Shown piece by piece: positions 1 to 9,747 of a DNA stretch of 64,000 nt. Source of the DNA: Allolobophora icterica (taxonomy: Eukaryota > Annelida > Clitellata > Crassiclitellata > Lumbricidae); NCBI GenBank assembly GCA_963556255.1, contig OY744604.1:20192982-20256981 (forward strand). The letters are read 5' to 3'. The position numbers were made by a program, and so were the translations under genes. How positions within the stretch are numbered: position 1 is the stretch's first letter; each line of letters opens with the position of its first letter. The notes below the pieces were generated by a model that was not told where the DNA came from, did no database searches, and saw nothing but the letters and a program-made list of their open reading frames with translations.

Positions 1-2
1 AG

Positions 3-1535
3 AATCTAACAACCCCACTAAATGTTGGCTACATGGACGATCTCACTCTCGCTGGACCGATGGATAAAGTTGAGTACGACATCAGCTTGATAGAGAAACA
101 CGCGCCCATGTATGGTCTACAGCTGAATCGAGCAAAATGCGAAGCATCTTTAATAAGTCATGATGAAGCAAACAATAGTCAGGCCTTCGCCGCGTTTGAA
201 AATGTGGCTGTTGAAGACTTGCCATTACTGGGTGCACCGCTACTTCCAGGCAGAGCTGTCGATACATCGATTCAGAAAAAGATTAAAGATCTGGAGAAAG
301 TCATCACAAGACTTGAGACACTACATCCGCACGACTCATTTACCCTGTTGAGGTGCAGCTTAAGCATACCGAAGCTGCTATACATATTAAGAACATCAGC
401 CTGCTTCTTGAACGAAGGACTTCTACACGACTTCGACGAAGTCTTGAGAACAGGAATCTGTAGCCTTCTTAACATTCACATGAGCGACGATCAATGGATC
501 CAGGCATCTTTGCCTGTGAGAAACGGTGGTCTTGGCATTCGTAGTGCCGATATGCTGGCAACTTCCGCCTTTTTGGTATCCGCCGCTGGCACGCGAAGCC
601 TTCAAGACCAACTGCTGCACAATGTCGCTGTAACGTTCACAGATCCATTGGTAGAGGAGGCTTCTAGTTCGTGGTCTTTGAGATCGAATGCACCTTCTCC
701 CATCGAACAGAAGGCTCATGCACAAAGAGAATTGGACAGCGCACTGATATCGGGTGCACTTGAAGGCCTTTCAGAAAGAGCTACAGATTCTGCTGCAAAA
801 GCCAGACTGTTAGCTGCGCAATCACCACACTCAGGAGACTGGCTTCATGCACTTCCCATAACAACAGCAGGATTACGGATGCCAGGGCAAGTACTAAGAA
901 TAGCATCAGGCATCCGGCTGGGCACTGCGTTGTGTGAAAAACACACATGTAGATGTGGTGCCATAGTAGAACCCAATGGTCATCACGGATTCTCTTGCGT
1001 CAAAGGAGCGGGAAGGCAACAACGACATAGCATGATTAATGACGTGATTTGGAGGGCTTTCACCAGAGCCAAAATACCGGCCATCAAAGAACCCAATGGC
1101 CTCTCCAGATCTGACGGCAAGAGGCCTGATGGAGTCACCATAATACCTTGGTCTAGAGGTCGTTGCCTAGCGTGGGATGTCACGGTGCCAGATACATTTG
1201 CAGCATCATATGAACATCTAACGTCGCAAAGCGCAGGAGCCGCAGCGGAAAGAGTAGCCCATAATAAGGAAAACAAATATGCTGCCATCTCACAATCGCA
1301 CCATTTCATCCCTGTGGCAGTCGAAACCTCAGGAAGCTGGCATGCTGAGTCACTGGATTTCGTCCAAGAACTTGGAGCCAAGATAAAAGCAGCGACAGAT
1401 GACCAGCGTGAGACCAGCCATCTACTCCAGCGTCTGTCAGTCGCCCTACAAACTGGAAACACCCTATCTGTTCTAGGCACCTGGGATTTGAACAATAAGG
1501 AGACGGTGCAGCCAGGACTGTATGGCGGCCTATAG
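3..1535 (+). CDS. Non-LTR retrotransposon reverse transcriptase, C-terminal part with restriction-like endonuclease (5' end outside window)
   Basis: The frame is already open at the window edge and reads straight into the catalytic YMDD box at 30-41, so the fingers and most of the palm lie upstream of the window. From the ATG at 33 there are 500 codons without a break. Residues about 305-320 form a zinc-ribbon-like cluster (CRCG, then GHHGFSC). Residues about 355-385 carry KRPDG followed by WDVTVPD, which fits the PD-(D/E)XK core of the C-terminal endonuclease of R2/R4/CRE/NeSL-type elements. In that family this domain nicks the target to prime reverse transcription. The long intact frame suggests a recent copy. 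The clade is not resolved, because the N-terminal zinc fingers that would name it are not in view. A second, older 3' end of the same domain type lies on the minus strand at 59392-60018. Confidence 0.85.
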   Translation, partial: NLTTPLNVGYMDDLTLAGPMDKVEYDISLIEKHAPMYGLQLNRAKCEASLISHDEANNSQAFAAFENVAVEDLPLLGAPLLPGRAVDTSIQKKIKDLEKVITRLETLHPHDSFTLLRCSLSIPKLLYILRTSACFLNEGLLHDFDEVLRTGICSLLNIHMSDDQWIQASLPVRNGGLGIRSADMLATSAFLVSAAGTRSLQDQLLHNVAVTFTDPLVEEASSSWSLRSNAPSPIEQKAHAQRELDSALISGALEGLSERATDSAAKARLLAAQSPHSGDWLHALPITTAGLRMPGQVLRIASGIRLGTALCEKHTCRCGAIVEPNGHHGFSCVKGAGRQQRHSMINDVIWRAFTRAKIPAIKEPNGLSRSDGKRPDGVTIIPWSRGRCLAWDVTVPDTFAASYEHLTSQSAGAAAERVAHNKENKYAAISQSHHFIPVAVETSGSWHAESLDFVQELGAKIKAATDDQRETSHLLQRLSVALQTGNTLSVLGTWDLNNKETVQPGLYGGL

Positions 1536-1640
1536 CCTAGATACACTGACTAGAAACAGTAAACAATTCGTCTGCATGTGAGTTTATCGGTTGTATGAAG
1601 AAATAAATTCATAATAATAATCATAATAATAATAATAATC
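1536..1640 (+). other. 3' UTR and trinucleotide tail of the RLE-type retrotransposon
   Basis: About 65 bases after the stop codon there is an AATAAA followed by a short run of ATA/AAT triplets ending near 1640. This is how many site-selecting or RLE-type non-LTR elements end. I take it as the element's 3' terminus. The other RLE-type relic (59392-60018) also ends in an AAT-rich tail. Confidence 0.6.
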
Positions 1641-1978
1641 TTCATCCATTGATTCAAATTGACAAGTGCGCAGTAAGATTACATGATGTATCACCAGTAT
1701 GCAGGGAATAAATTTCAATTTACTTATGCGATTACTTACTTATTATTGACTTTAAGTTCTTTAACTGTAGTTAATATAATATGATCTATGTGTTTATGAA
1801 ACTCTAATAATTGATCTTACTTGAGTAAACAAGAATAACTGAGTGTTAAAACAATTAGAAAATTGCAATCTTTCTAAATAAATTATCTGTTGCTGAAAAA
1901 AGAAATTGCAAGTGTCAATTAGTTATGCGGTATTTACAATAGTACACAGCTATTTACTATTTAAGTACTAGTTAAATA
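1641..1978. other. AT-rich spacer, nothing recognised
   Basis: Low-GC sequence with no open frame of note on either strand and no clear repeat. It is the flank into which the next hAT-like element inserted. Confidence 0.6.
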
Positions 1979-1986
1979 GTTTCCTA

Positions 1987-2805
1987 CATAGATGTTAAAA
2001 CCGTTTCTTTCGTTTTTTATTTTTCTCCAAAAAACGTCGTTTTTTTCGTTTTTTTATTTTTCTTATCGTTTTTTTCCGTTTTTTATGTAACTTTATTTAT
2101 TTATTTACTGTCTGTTAATGTTTTCAGTTTCTGTTTAATGTTTTGTCTAATGTCCCTTACGTTGTCTCCATACTTTCAAGGATTCAGGTAATTTACCCCA
2201 CTATTTACGTCATCATTTGAGAAATAAATACTTTATGAAATTGCAAAGTACAAGAAATAAAATTTAATAACGCTATTTCTAAGTTATCTAGAATGCCAAA
2301 AGAAAAGGGTGCGGAATGGATTCACGTTACTTTGATAAACGAGAAAGACAAAAACTCAGCATTGGCTAAATTGACAGGCATTTACTGTGAGAAAATTTAC
2401 GCTATATAGTCTATAGGCTACCTCCAAAGTTTAGTTTTTAATTATGTTAATTTAGTCAGGATGGACTTATGTGGACTTATGTTTACAATTTAAATTTGAA
2501 AAGATTTCAATATTTTTAATTTTTTTCTCAATTTCTTATTAAACCAAAATTATAAGAAATAAAATAATTGTTGTAGATTGATGTTATTTAGTGTTTACTA
2601 ATAAAGTTGTAGGCCTATTATTTGATGATTAAATTCTGCAAACAAGGTTGTTAATTTTAAATTGCAGTAGGGCCTACGAGATGTGAGAAAGTCAAATTAT
2701 TTTCTGTTATCGTTTTTTTCAGTTTTTTCCCGTTTTTTATTTTTTTGAAAAAAAACGACGTTTTTTCCGTTTTTTATTTAGTTTCTGTCGTTTTTAACAA
2801 CTATG
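1987..2805. mobile_element. Non-autonomous hAT-like element with 8-bp target-site duplication
   Basis: The left end begins CATAGATGTTAAAA and the right end finishes TTTTAACAACTATG, its imperfect inverted complement. Both sub-termini are built from T-runs punctuated by CG (CGTTTTTT units), inverted relative to each other. The flanking 8 bases GTTTCCTA at 1979-1986 and 2806-2813 are identical. An 8-bp duplication is the hAT hallmark. The interior holds a short peptide resembling a BED finger, so this looks like an internally deleted derivative of an autonomous hAT. Confidence 0.75.
2293..2409 (+). pseudogene. Degenerate BED-finger-like N-terminus inside the hAT element
   Basis: A 38-residue frame from an ATG contains a W-x-H start, a central lysine/asparagine segment and IYCEKIYA. 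The pattern resembles the start of BED zinc fingers of hAT transposases, but only one of the two expected metal cysteines is kept. It stops at TAG and no transposase core follows. The assignment rests on this weak pattern plus its position inside an element with hAT-type ends. Confidence 0.35.
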
Positions 2806-3042
2806 GTTTCCTATAGGTGCTATTTACTAGGCCTATTCTATTTAGATAGTGACCCTGACTATTTATTCCAACACTGGTCGTAGTCTCCTGTCAGTCTGCA
2901 ATATGGTATTTTCAAAGGGTTTAGGACATTTCCGGGACATTTCCCCCGGACAATACCCCGGCATTTCTCCCCGGACAATACCCCGTAGGACAATTACCCG
3001 GACTTTTCCCCCCGTTGAGCCAGTATAGTTGGTCCTGGACAA

Positions 3043-3400
<358 letters not shown>

Positions 3401-3410
3401 TCCATCCATT

Positions 3411-3412
3411 TT

Positions 3413-3446
<34 letters not shown>

Positions 3447-3673
3447 GAGACAGATAGATAGATAGACAGACATACAGACAGATAGAGAGATAGACAGACC
3501 GATAGACAGATAGATAGCTATATGGATGGATAGATGGATAGGTAGGTAGGTAGGTAGGTAGGTAGGTAGGTAGGTAGGTAGGTAGGTAGGTAGGTAGGTA
3601 GGTAGGTAGGTAGATAGGTGGGTGGGTGGACGGACGGACGTACCGACCGACCGACAGACAGACAGACAGACAG
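3411..3673. repeat. Compound (GACA)n/(GATA)n/(TAGG)n microsatellite
   Basis: GACA repeats at about 3412-3460 grade into GATA and GACA mixtures. A clean (TAGG)n run at about 3537-3612 follows, then GACG/GACC and a last (GACA)n run ending at 3673. Together with the (TATC)n block it fills the core of the fold-back element. Confidence 0.95.
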
Positions 3674-3888
3674 TCTAAACGGGGGAAAAGTCCGGGAATT
3701 GTCCAACGGGGAATTGTCCGGGGAAATGCCGGGGAGAATTGTCCGGGGTGGAAATGTCCCGAGAAATGTCCGGATACCAATAATAATAGTAACAATAATA
3801 ATAATAACAATAATAATAATACTATTAATAAATGTTCTTTAAAAATGGTGACTGTAATTTGTTATTTGCATTACTGAGAAGGCCTATC

Positions 3889-4035
3889 TGAACATATCCT
3901 GGTATGTGAGACCATATGTAGGTCGCATGAAGGTACAAGTCATACGCTTTAACGCAAACACCAAACTGTTTACGTAAATTAACCACAACCGAGCGTCTGA
4001 ATTTTTAAATAACTGTGACAAGGTCCAGGATACAA
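3889..4035. repeat. Fragment of a dispersed repeat shared with the upstream region of the CARD gene
   Basis: The stretch around ACCATATGTAGGTC and the later CCGAGCG / TTTTTAAATAA block matches, with substitutions and gaps, the sequence at about 44760-44905. Longer related copies lie at 30690-31470 and 44204-45060. It is non-coding. Whether it is a transposon or a duplicated host segment cannot be told from here. Confidence 0.55.
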
Positions 4036-4229
4036 AGAAGTCTGTGAAGCTCAGATCCATCTCGGCTCTGAGCTTGAATCTTAACCTTCGTCGTAAACAT
4101 ATTGAGAATACTGCGGTGCCCAGAAAAGTGGAGTCGTAGGAACCAGTTAATACACAGGCGCTTAGTCAACATAAAATCGTTAGGCAGGTTGCGCAAAACC
4201 GAATCCAGGTCAAGATCTAAAGGGGGTTA

Positions 4230-5490
4230 GTCAGGCAGACTAGTGAGATGGCTAAGGCTTATGGTGTTTAGAATTTAAGCGGCGAGCGAGATGCGGGTAA
4301 GAGGAAGAATCGGGAGAGGATTTGTGAAAAGCAGTGTTTTCAGTTTTGAGTGAAAGCCCTGTGGAAAAATACCAAGAGGTAAGGATTTAGTTATTTCGTC
4401 GGATGGATCAGACAATTGTCGTCATTCTGGCGGGAGTTTGTTCCAGAGATACGGAACAGATATAGATATGGAGCGATTTGAAAATTTTAGTGATGAGATT
4501 AGGAAAGGACGGAGAAATGATAGGGGGAAGAGGGATGGTTGAGCGAAGTAGTTAAACCGTGAACTAAGCAACTAACGAAGGTACGAGGGTTGGGAGGATT
4601 GCAGTGTGTTGTAGAGCTTTATATCCTATTCGTTCGGATATTTAATAAAAGCGGAGTGATTTAAGGACAGAAGTGATGTGAGTTTTAGTGACAGCACGAC
4701 TGAGAGCATTCTGGATAGCCCTTTGTATGGGTGGTGTCAATATAATCAGGTCACGCGAGTTGCAATGGTCAAGTTGAGCATGGACAATGAATATATAGCA
4801 ACAGTAGGCTAGATGCGGTTTTGAAGTCAAGCATAAATGTAAATGTAAATGTACGCGATTTTCTGTAGCGACCGTATTATGGCCTCGACCCTGCTAATTT
4901 TTCAATGAATTGATCGGGTGAGACCCTTCACCACCGCTGCCAGTTTGAATGGGTGCCACGCCATTTAGGTCTCCGTGTTGGGCATAAGACGAATTCTGAG
5001 AAGGTCGCGGATATGCATGAAACAAGAGCGGGAAAGATATTTTGCATGTTTGGAGAAGCTAAGGTTTTGGTCGAAATCACACCTAAATTGCGGACAGGAG
5101 AATTGGCAGTGGAGGGTCGATGCGGAGTCTATAGATTGAAGAAGATAAAAGAATATGGAATTTTCTTGAGCTGGTCAAGCAGGACTATAAGTATGAATTC
5201 AGTTTTAGCCAGGTTCAAGCACAGGATATTAAAGTCATCCAGGAGAAGCTTTAGGTAACCACATGAAGGAGATGATCTATGGTATAGGAGAAGCTATTTG
5301 GAGAGACAGAGATAAATAGTTGAGTGTCGTCAGTATGTAGGTGATGGTCAACCTGATGAGTTGAGTAGTGTAAATGATGAAAAAAGAGGCTCAAGAGCAG
5401 AACCTTGAGAAACACCACAGGTGAGAGGATATGATTAGGATGAGGCTTCTGGTGTTTTAACGGAGAAAGAGCTGGAAGAGAGATACGATT
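4230..5490 (-). pseudogene. CR1/L2-type non-LTR reverse transcriptase relic
   Basis: Read on the minus strand from about 5490 downward, broken frames give a degraded PQGSVLGPLLF-like segment, then HTDDTQLFIS (the YADD box with the first residues changed). Further on come LDHCNS, ITSVLKSL and a C-terminal SKLKTLLFTNPLP. This is the order in CR1/L2-group ORF2 from the palm to the C-terminus. Several stops and frameshifts make it a fossil. The 5' part is cut off where another repeat begins at 5494. Confidence 0.65.
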
Positions 5491-5493
5491 GAA

Positions 5494-6440
5494 CAGTGGC
5501 GGCGCGTGGGGTGCAAGGGGGTGCGGTCGCACCGGCGGCCACTTGAGAAGCAGAGCGTCTGATTTAAGGCGAGCGATCGATCGCTCTCCTTGGTCGCTCG
5601 CCTAGCAAAGGTACCGGCGAGCGATTTACCGCTGGCCTAGCCGAAGGTTTCTCACCGTCCGTGACAGTCGGTCGTCGCTCGCTGAGTTTGAGTTAGACTC
5701 CAAGACGATAGACAAACCTGGAGCCAGATCATTATTTTATTTACCTAACTGAGATTACTTTAATTTACTTACTTGCGGCAGCGGTGAATGCGTGCCGCGA
5801 ATTGTCCTAATTACTGCTGACTGATCACTCCAATTTCGTGCAATATGGTTGGCCATAACAACACGGCCGACACCTCACGCCGCGTGACATCATCCGTAAC
5901 ATCACTAATTTCGGAAATTATTTTAAACAACAATGGCGGCGAAGATGAGCAAGTCGATTAATACAGTTGAGCACGTAACTCTCATGGAAATTAGGCGACT
6001 CGTTCGATGTCGATGTAGTTGAAATAGAAAACCGTCGGACTGTGAACAAAATTTACTGCAAGTCCTGCAGAAAGCACGCCGATAAAATTCGAATGGATTG
6101 CCGGCTGAAAGGTCAAGCCAAAAATGAGTGTTCAACGTATGCCATAGGCTCAACCAACGTTGTGAATGTTCATTCATTCATTCATTCTGAGAATTTATAT
6201 AGCCCTCTTCAAGAGACCTACTCAGATAACGGAACTGAAGTGAGATAGGACTACTAGATGAGAACTATATGCAGCGATACGAAAAATTACGAATACGATA
6301 CACAAAATACGCTGTACACAAGCGCTCCCGAGGTCGACCGCAAATCGCTCGCCTACTCGATCCTGCGCGATCGATTTTCAACCTGCCTACTATTTTTAAA
6401 TCAGACGCACTGTTGAGAAGGGGTGGCACCTTGGTTACCT
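5494..6440. mobile_element. Degenerate hAT-like element with partial inverted ends
   Basis: It starts CAGTGGCGGCGCGTGG, a typical hAT-like tip, inside the older reverse-transcriptase relic. The sub-terminal GCGTCTGATTTAA near 5560 and its inverted complement TTAAATCAGACGC near 6400, plus clusters of GCGAGCGAT on both sides, give imperfect inverted arms. No matching right tip is found, so the right end may be lost. A coding fragment lies inside (6042-6247). Confidence 0.45.
6042..6247 (+). pseudogene. Zinc-finger-like fragment of a transposase
   Basis: A 68-residue frame contains YCKSCRKHADKIRMDC, a CxxC start followed by basic residues, then GQAKNECSTYAIGSTNVV. This resembles the N-terminal finger region of hAT-type transposases such as the ZNF862/KIAA1586 relatives. 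A second frame with an ATG at 5933 runs into it with a shift. I call it a broken transposase start; its exact family is uncertain. Confidence 0.35.
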
Positions 6441-6777
6441 GGAATATTTTTTCGGCGAGTCAGTTCGTGTGGTAGGCCTATACTATTTACGTTACTAACT
6501 TTAACTTACTTACGCGACGACGTAGTAGTGTTTGACGTAGTGCTTCCTGTGGTCTTCGTGGCGTTATTGCGTAATTTGTTGCTAGAAATTTCATGAAACT
6601 TAGGCCATGAAACTTTAATATCATAATTTAGTGAACTGTAAATCTGCACTGTCCATGTGAACTTCGAGGTATTTCTTAGTTTTGAAATTGATGTAGATCA
6701 TTGTTACAGTAGTAGGCTTAGTTTCTAGAAATAATGAATGCGCTTGATTCTATTGATAATGTGGCATTGCCACTTCA
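6441..6777. other. Spacer, nothing recognised
   Basis: AT-rich sequence containing one TAGGCCTA palindrome near 6474. No gene or clear repeat is seen. Confidence 0.5.
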
Positions 6778-6780
6778 TTA

Positions 6781-7244
6781 GAGGCCATCCATATATTATT
6801 TTCGCAAAAATCCGGGAAAATTGGATCCTCCCTGTTCGCACGCGTACTTTTTTCCATCCCCCCACCTGCGTACGTATAGTTGACGCACCCCCCGCAAGAC
6901 CAGCTGCAGAATGTGTCAGTCATACACGGTCCAGGCAGCGACTGTCTACACCTTTGGCCAGATTGAAGGATGAGTAATGCATGGACTCACTGTTGAGTTG
7001 TGTGATAGTTTAATAACAGCGTTCAGAGGTAAGGTGGCATACAAGTGACACCTCTTCCACAGTCCTACTTCCTCTGGTAGTACCAGATAGCTGGAAAGAC
7101 TGAGCTCTAGCTCACTTGAAGGCCAATCAATTTGCGTACGTGCATTATCAGTAGACCCCAACCCCTCCGTTCGCAAGCGTACGCAAGCACATGCATTTCG
7201 GTTACCCTCTCCCCTCCATGCGTACGTAATATATAGATGGCCCC
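6781..7244. mobile_element. MITE with TTA target duplication (PIF/Harbinger-like)
   Basis: The left end GAGGCCATCCATATATTA and the right end TAATATATAGATGGCCCC are inverted complements with a few mismatches. GCGTACGTA-type motifs recur just inside both ends. The trinucleotide TTA is duplicated at 6778-6780 and 7245-7247. A 3-bp TTA/TWA duplication is characteristic of PIF/Harbinger elements. At 464 bp without a transposase it is non-autonomous. Confidence 0.7.
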
Positions 7245-7247
7245 TTA

Positions 7248-7689
7248 GTAGTTTGAAAACTCCGTGAGCGATATTATGGGGGGATGTGCCTTGCTTTTCT
7301 ATTAGAAAACTAAGTCAAGTAAGGAAAATCACACGAACGATCATAGCGGATTGCTGTCGTAAACTCGAATGTTTTCGAAGTAATTAGGCTTCCTTCTTAA
7401 CAGCATTGATTAACCGAGATGGCTTCGCTTCTAGGCTAGCTAGCCTAAGTTATCTTAGACCTACAATATACCAGGATCGTAAATACGATGGAATTAAAAA
7501 AATACAACAACGCGACTAGATTAGTCAAGGCCTGTATACCTTTCACAAATTTCCACCGTATAGTGTTTTCGAGTCTGAAAACAGTTTCGACTCAAATTTG
7601 AAGGCCATAGACCCTACTTCTTTTATAAACACTGTTACAAATAGAACAAAGCCACTATTAACACAGTTTCGCATTTTCACATTTTCAAG
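7248..7689. other. Spacer upstream of the hAT relic, nothing recognised
   Basis: No convincing gene or repeat. It may include the 5' untranslated part of the transposase relic that follows. Confidence 0.4.
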
Positions 7690-8340
7690 ATGAAACACAC
7701 TCGCAAACGTGCATCAGGCCCTGCCTACAGAAAGAAGAAAAATGAAAGAACTGATGCAGCTAGGAAACATTTACAGGCAATTGAAAAATGGTTGACTGGC
7801 CCACTGTCCACGACCACACACAAGGCGCAATCAGCTACAAGTGAAAATGACAGCGACCTGAGCGATGTGAGTGAAAAGTTTTATGCGCAAAGTAATAGTG
7901 ACTTTGCAGAAAATGCGGGTAACACTGAAAACAGCTATAGCAGTGATAACATGTCCTAAGATTAAGTGGACCAGCGTGGTCAGAGCGAAGAAACAACAGG
8001 CACAACATCCAAATTGTGTCCAGTTACCCCTGCCGCTGACTCTGTCGACTTTTCCAACGCTGTTTATGACGACCTTGGCTACTTGCCGCTTGATCCTTTT
8101 CCAGACAATCTACGAATGGAACTGGTGCAGGGAGGCACTGGGCAGATTCAGCATAAGAGTGGTCCATATATTTTTTTATTTGTAGTTGTCCGCGGCAGGT
8201 CACTGTCCGCAAAATGGTTTCGAAAGATTTACAAAATGGTCAGTTGGTCCCGCGAAGCTGGCTTGTATATTCGCCTTTCAAAGAAGCAGTGTTTTGCTTT
8301 TGTTGCTTCTTTTCGGCCGTTACAGCAGCAAAGACTGTCA
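7690..8340 (+). pseudogene. hAT transposase N-terminus, ZMYM1-like (TTF finger), broken
   Basis: From the ATG at 7690 there are 89 codons with a basic start (KHTRKRASGPAYRKKK) and an acidic serine-rich linker, ending in a stop. The frame of the next part gives DLGYLPLDPFPDNLRMELV and then GRSLSAKWFRKIY, SREAGLYIRLSKKQCFAFVASF. The order resembles the TTF-type finger of ZMYM1-like hAT transposases: a short proline-rich motif, R-x-L-x-x-x-WF, then an S-x-x-x-x-C-F-x-F segment. The dimerisation and catalytic parts are absent. It is a 5' remnant with at least one in-frame stop. Confidence 0.6.
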
Positions 8341-8344
8341 GCAT

Positions 8345-8783
8345 TCATTGTTTGACAGTGTAAACATAGGTTTCAGAAGCTAGCAGAAATTGAATCCCCG
8401 GGTGGCCAATCATGAAGATAGTGCTATCCACCGACTTAAATAAATATTAATTATCTCTTACTACATAGGCGTATGCATATAAATTGAAGAAATAAAAGTC
8501 TTGATAAATTTAGACTATATTCATTCTAACGCACTGCAGCAATGATCTAGCGATAAATATCAAGTAAATAAGTAATTGTTATCTTTTGTTGTCAATCTTT
8601 CTTCATTTAGACCACATACATCCTAATTCATTTCAACAAGGATCACGTGAAAAATCAAAAGCTTATGCATTTGCCTAGGCTATGCGCCTTTACAGGAAGC
8701 TTTGTACCGTGATCAAAGGATCATTGAGCTGCTGCAGCTCTTTCAATTCCTTTTTATATGCCTGGTACACGTTGTACGTGAGC

Positions 8784-8787
<4 letters not shown>
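8345..8787. other. Spacer, nothing recognised
   Basis: AT-rich, no convincing frames or repeats on either strand. Confidence 0.5.

Positions 8788-8839
<52 letters not shown>
8788..8839. repeat. (TA)n microsatellite
   Basis: About 25 uninterrupted TA dinucleotides. Confidence 0.97.
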
Positions 8840-8842
<3 letters not shown>

Positions 8843-9033
8843 TGCATCTATGTATGTATCAAGACACATAATATAACACTTTAATTATAATTACCTTGCA
8901 GTGACGCTGCACGAATGACTATCTCCGATCTAAATACTTTCCTTTTACAACAGTTTGAAACTGTTGCTGATCAGGATTAAATATAACAGCATGCATGTGC
9001 AGCCGAAGACTGTTCCAAGCGGAAGCTCTAAGA

Positions 9034-9402
9034 CAGAGGTTTTCAAACTTTTTGGACCAGGAACCCCGATTTTTTCTAGGCATAGCTCGCGGACCAAAGT
9101 ATTTAAAAAGTAAAATTTCACTTAAAATTTAATCAAAATAACAGGTAGACTATTTCAACAATACAAGCTTGCTTATGACGCTGAGAATTATTATAGTATA
9201 ATAGGTAACAGTGAAATAAATTGTTATTAACTTCCTGCAATAATTATGGAACACAGTTACACAGTAATTTATAAGAAATCAATAACATCGGTTTCGCCAA
9301 ACCTCAGTAATGTCAGTGGGAGGGATGCGCCTGGTTTGCACAAACTGTCAATTCTTAGTGCTATTTTGTATAAGCACTGTTTCTACTTTTCAAAAAGTTG
9401 TC
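9034..9402. mobile_element. Non-autonomous hAT element copy A, left half
   Basis: It starts CAGAGGTTTTCAAAC and follows copy B (34866-35260) closely until about 9402, where a non-LTR relic begins. The right half resumes at 29660. The preceding 8 bases CTCTAAGA (9026-9033) match CTCTAAAA (30116-30123) at 7 of 8 positions, so both halves belong to one insertion now 21 kb apart. Confidence 0.8.
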
Positions 9403-9577
9403 CATACCCTGCTAGAGTAGATCCTGCGTTCTGCTGCCCTCTCTTGTAGGCCGCATTTAATGCTTTTTCTCAAATGTGGTTGAGTGTCTGCATATATGGG
9501 GGATGTCCTCCACTGGCTCCTCCGCTGGCTCCCCTACCCATCAGCGCAGTTCTTACCGAATCTCTGCCTTGGTCCGG
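9403..9577 (+). pseudogene. Non-LTR reverse transcriptase C-terminus, left fragment
   Basis: Around 9500-9577 the plus strand encodes the segment before the conserved YRISALV motif of CR1/L2-type C-termini. The frame ends at the left border of the giant element and continues without a shift at 29310 once the 4-bp duplication is counted once. The relic sits inside hAT copy A, which resumes after it. Confidence 0.7.
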
Positions 9578-9747
9578 TGTAGGAGGCTGAATAGACTCCC
9601 CCTAAATAAACACTCCCGGAGTGTATATATCCTAGGACAGAATGACCCGGGAGTTAATTGATACTAGGACAAAAACACTCCACCCTGCGAATAAACACTC
9701 CCCTAGCGTCTTCGTTTGAGATCGGACCAAATGACTGGTGGAGTTAA

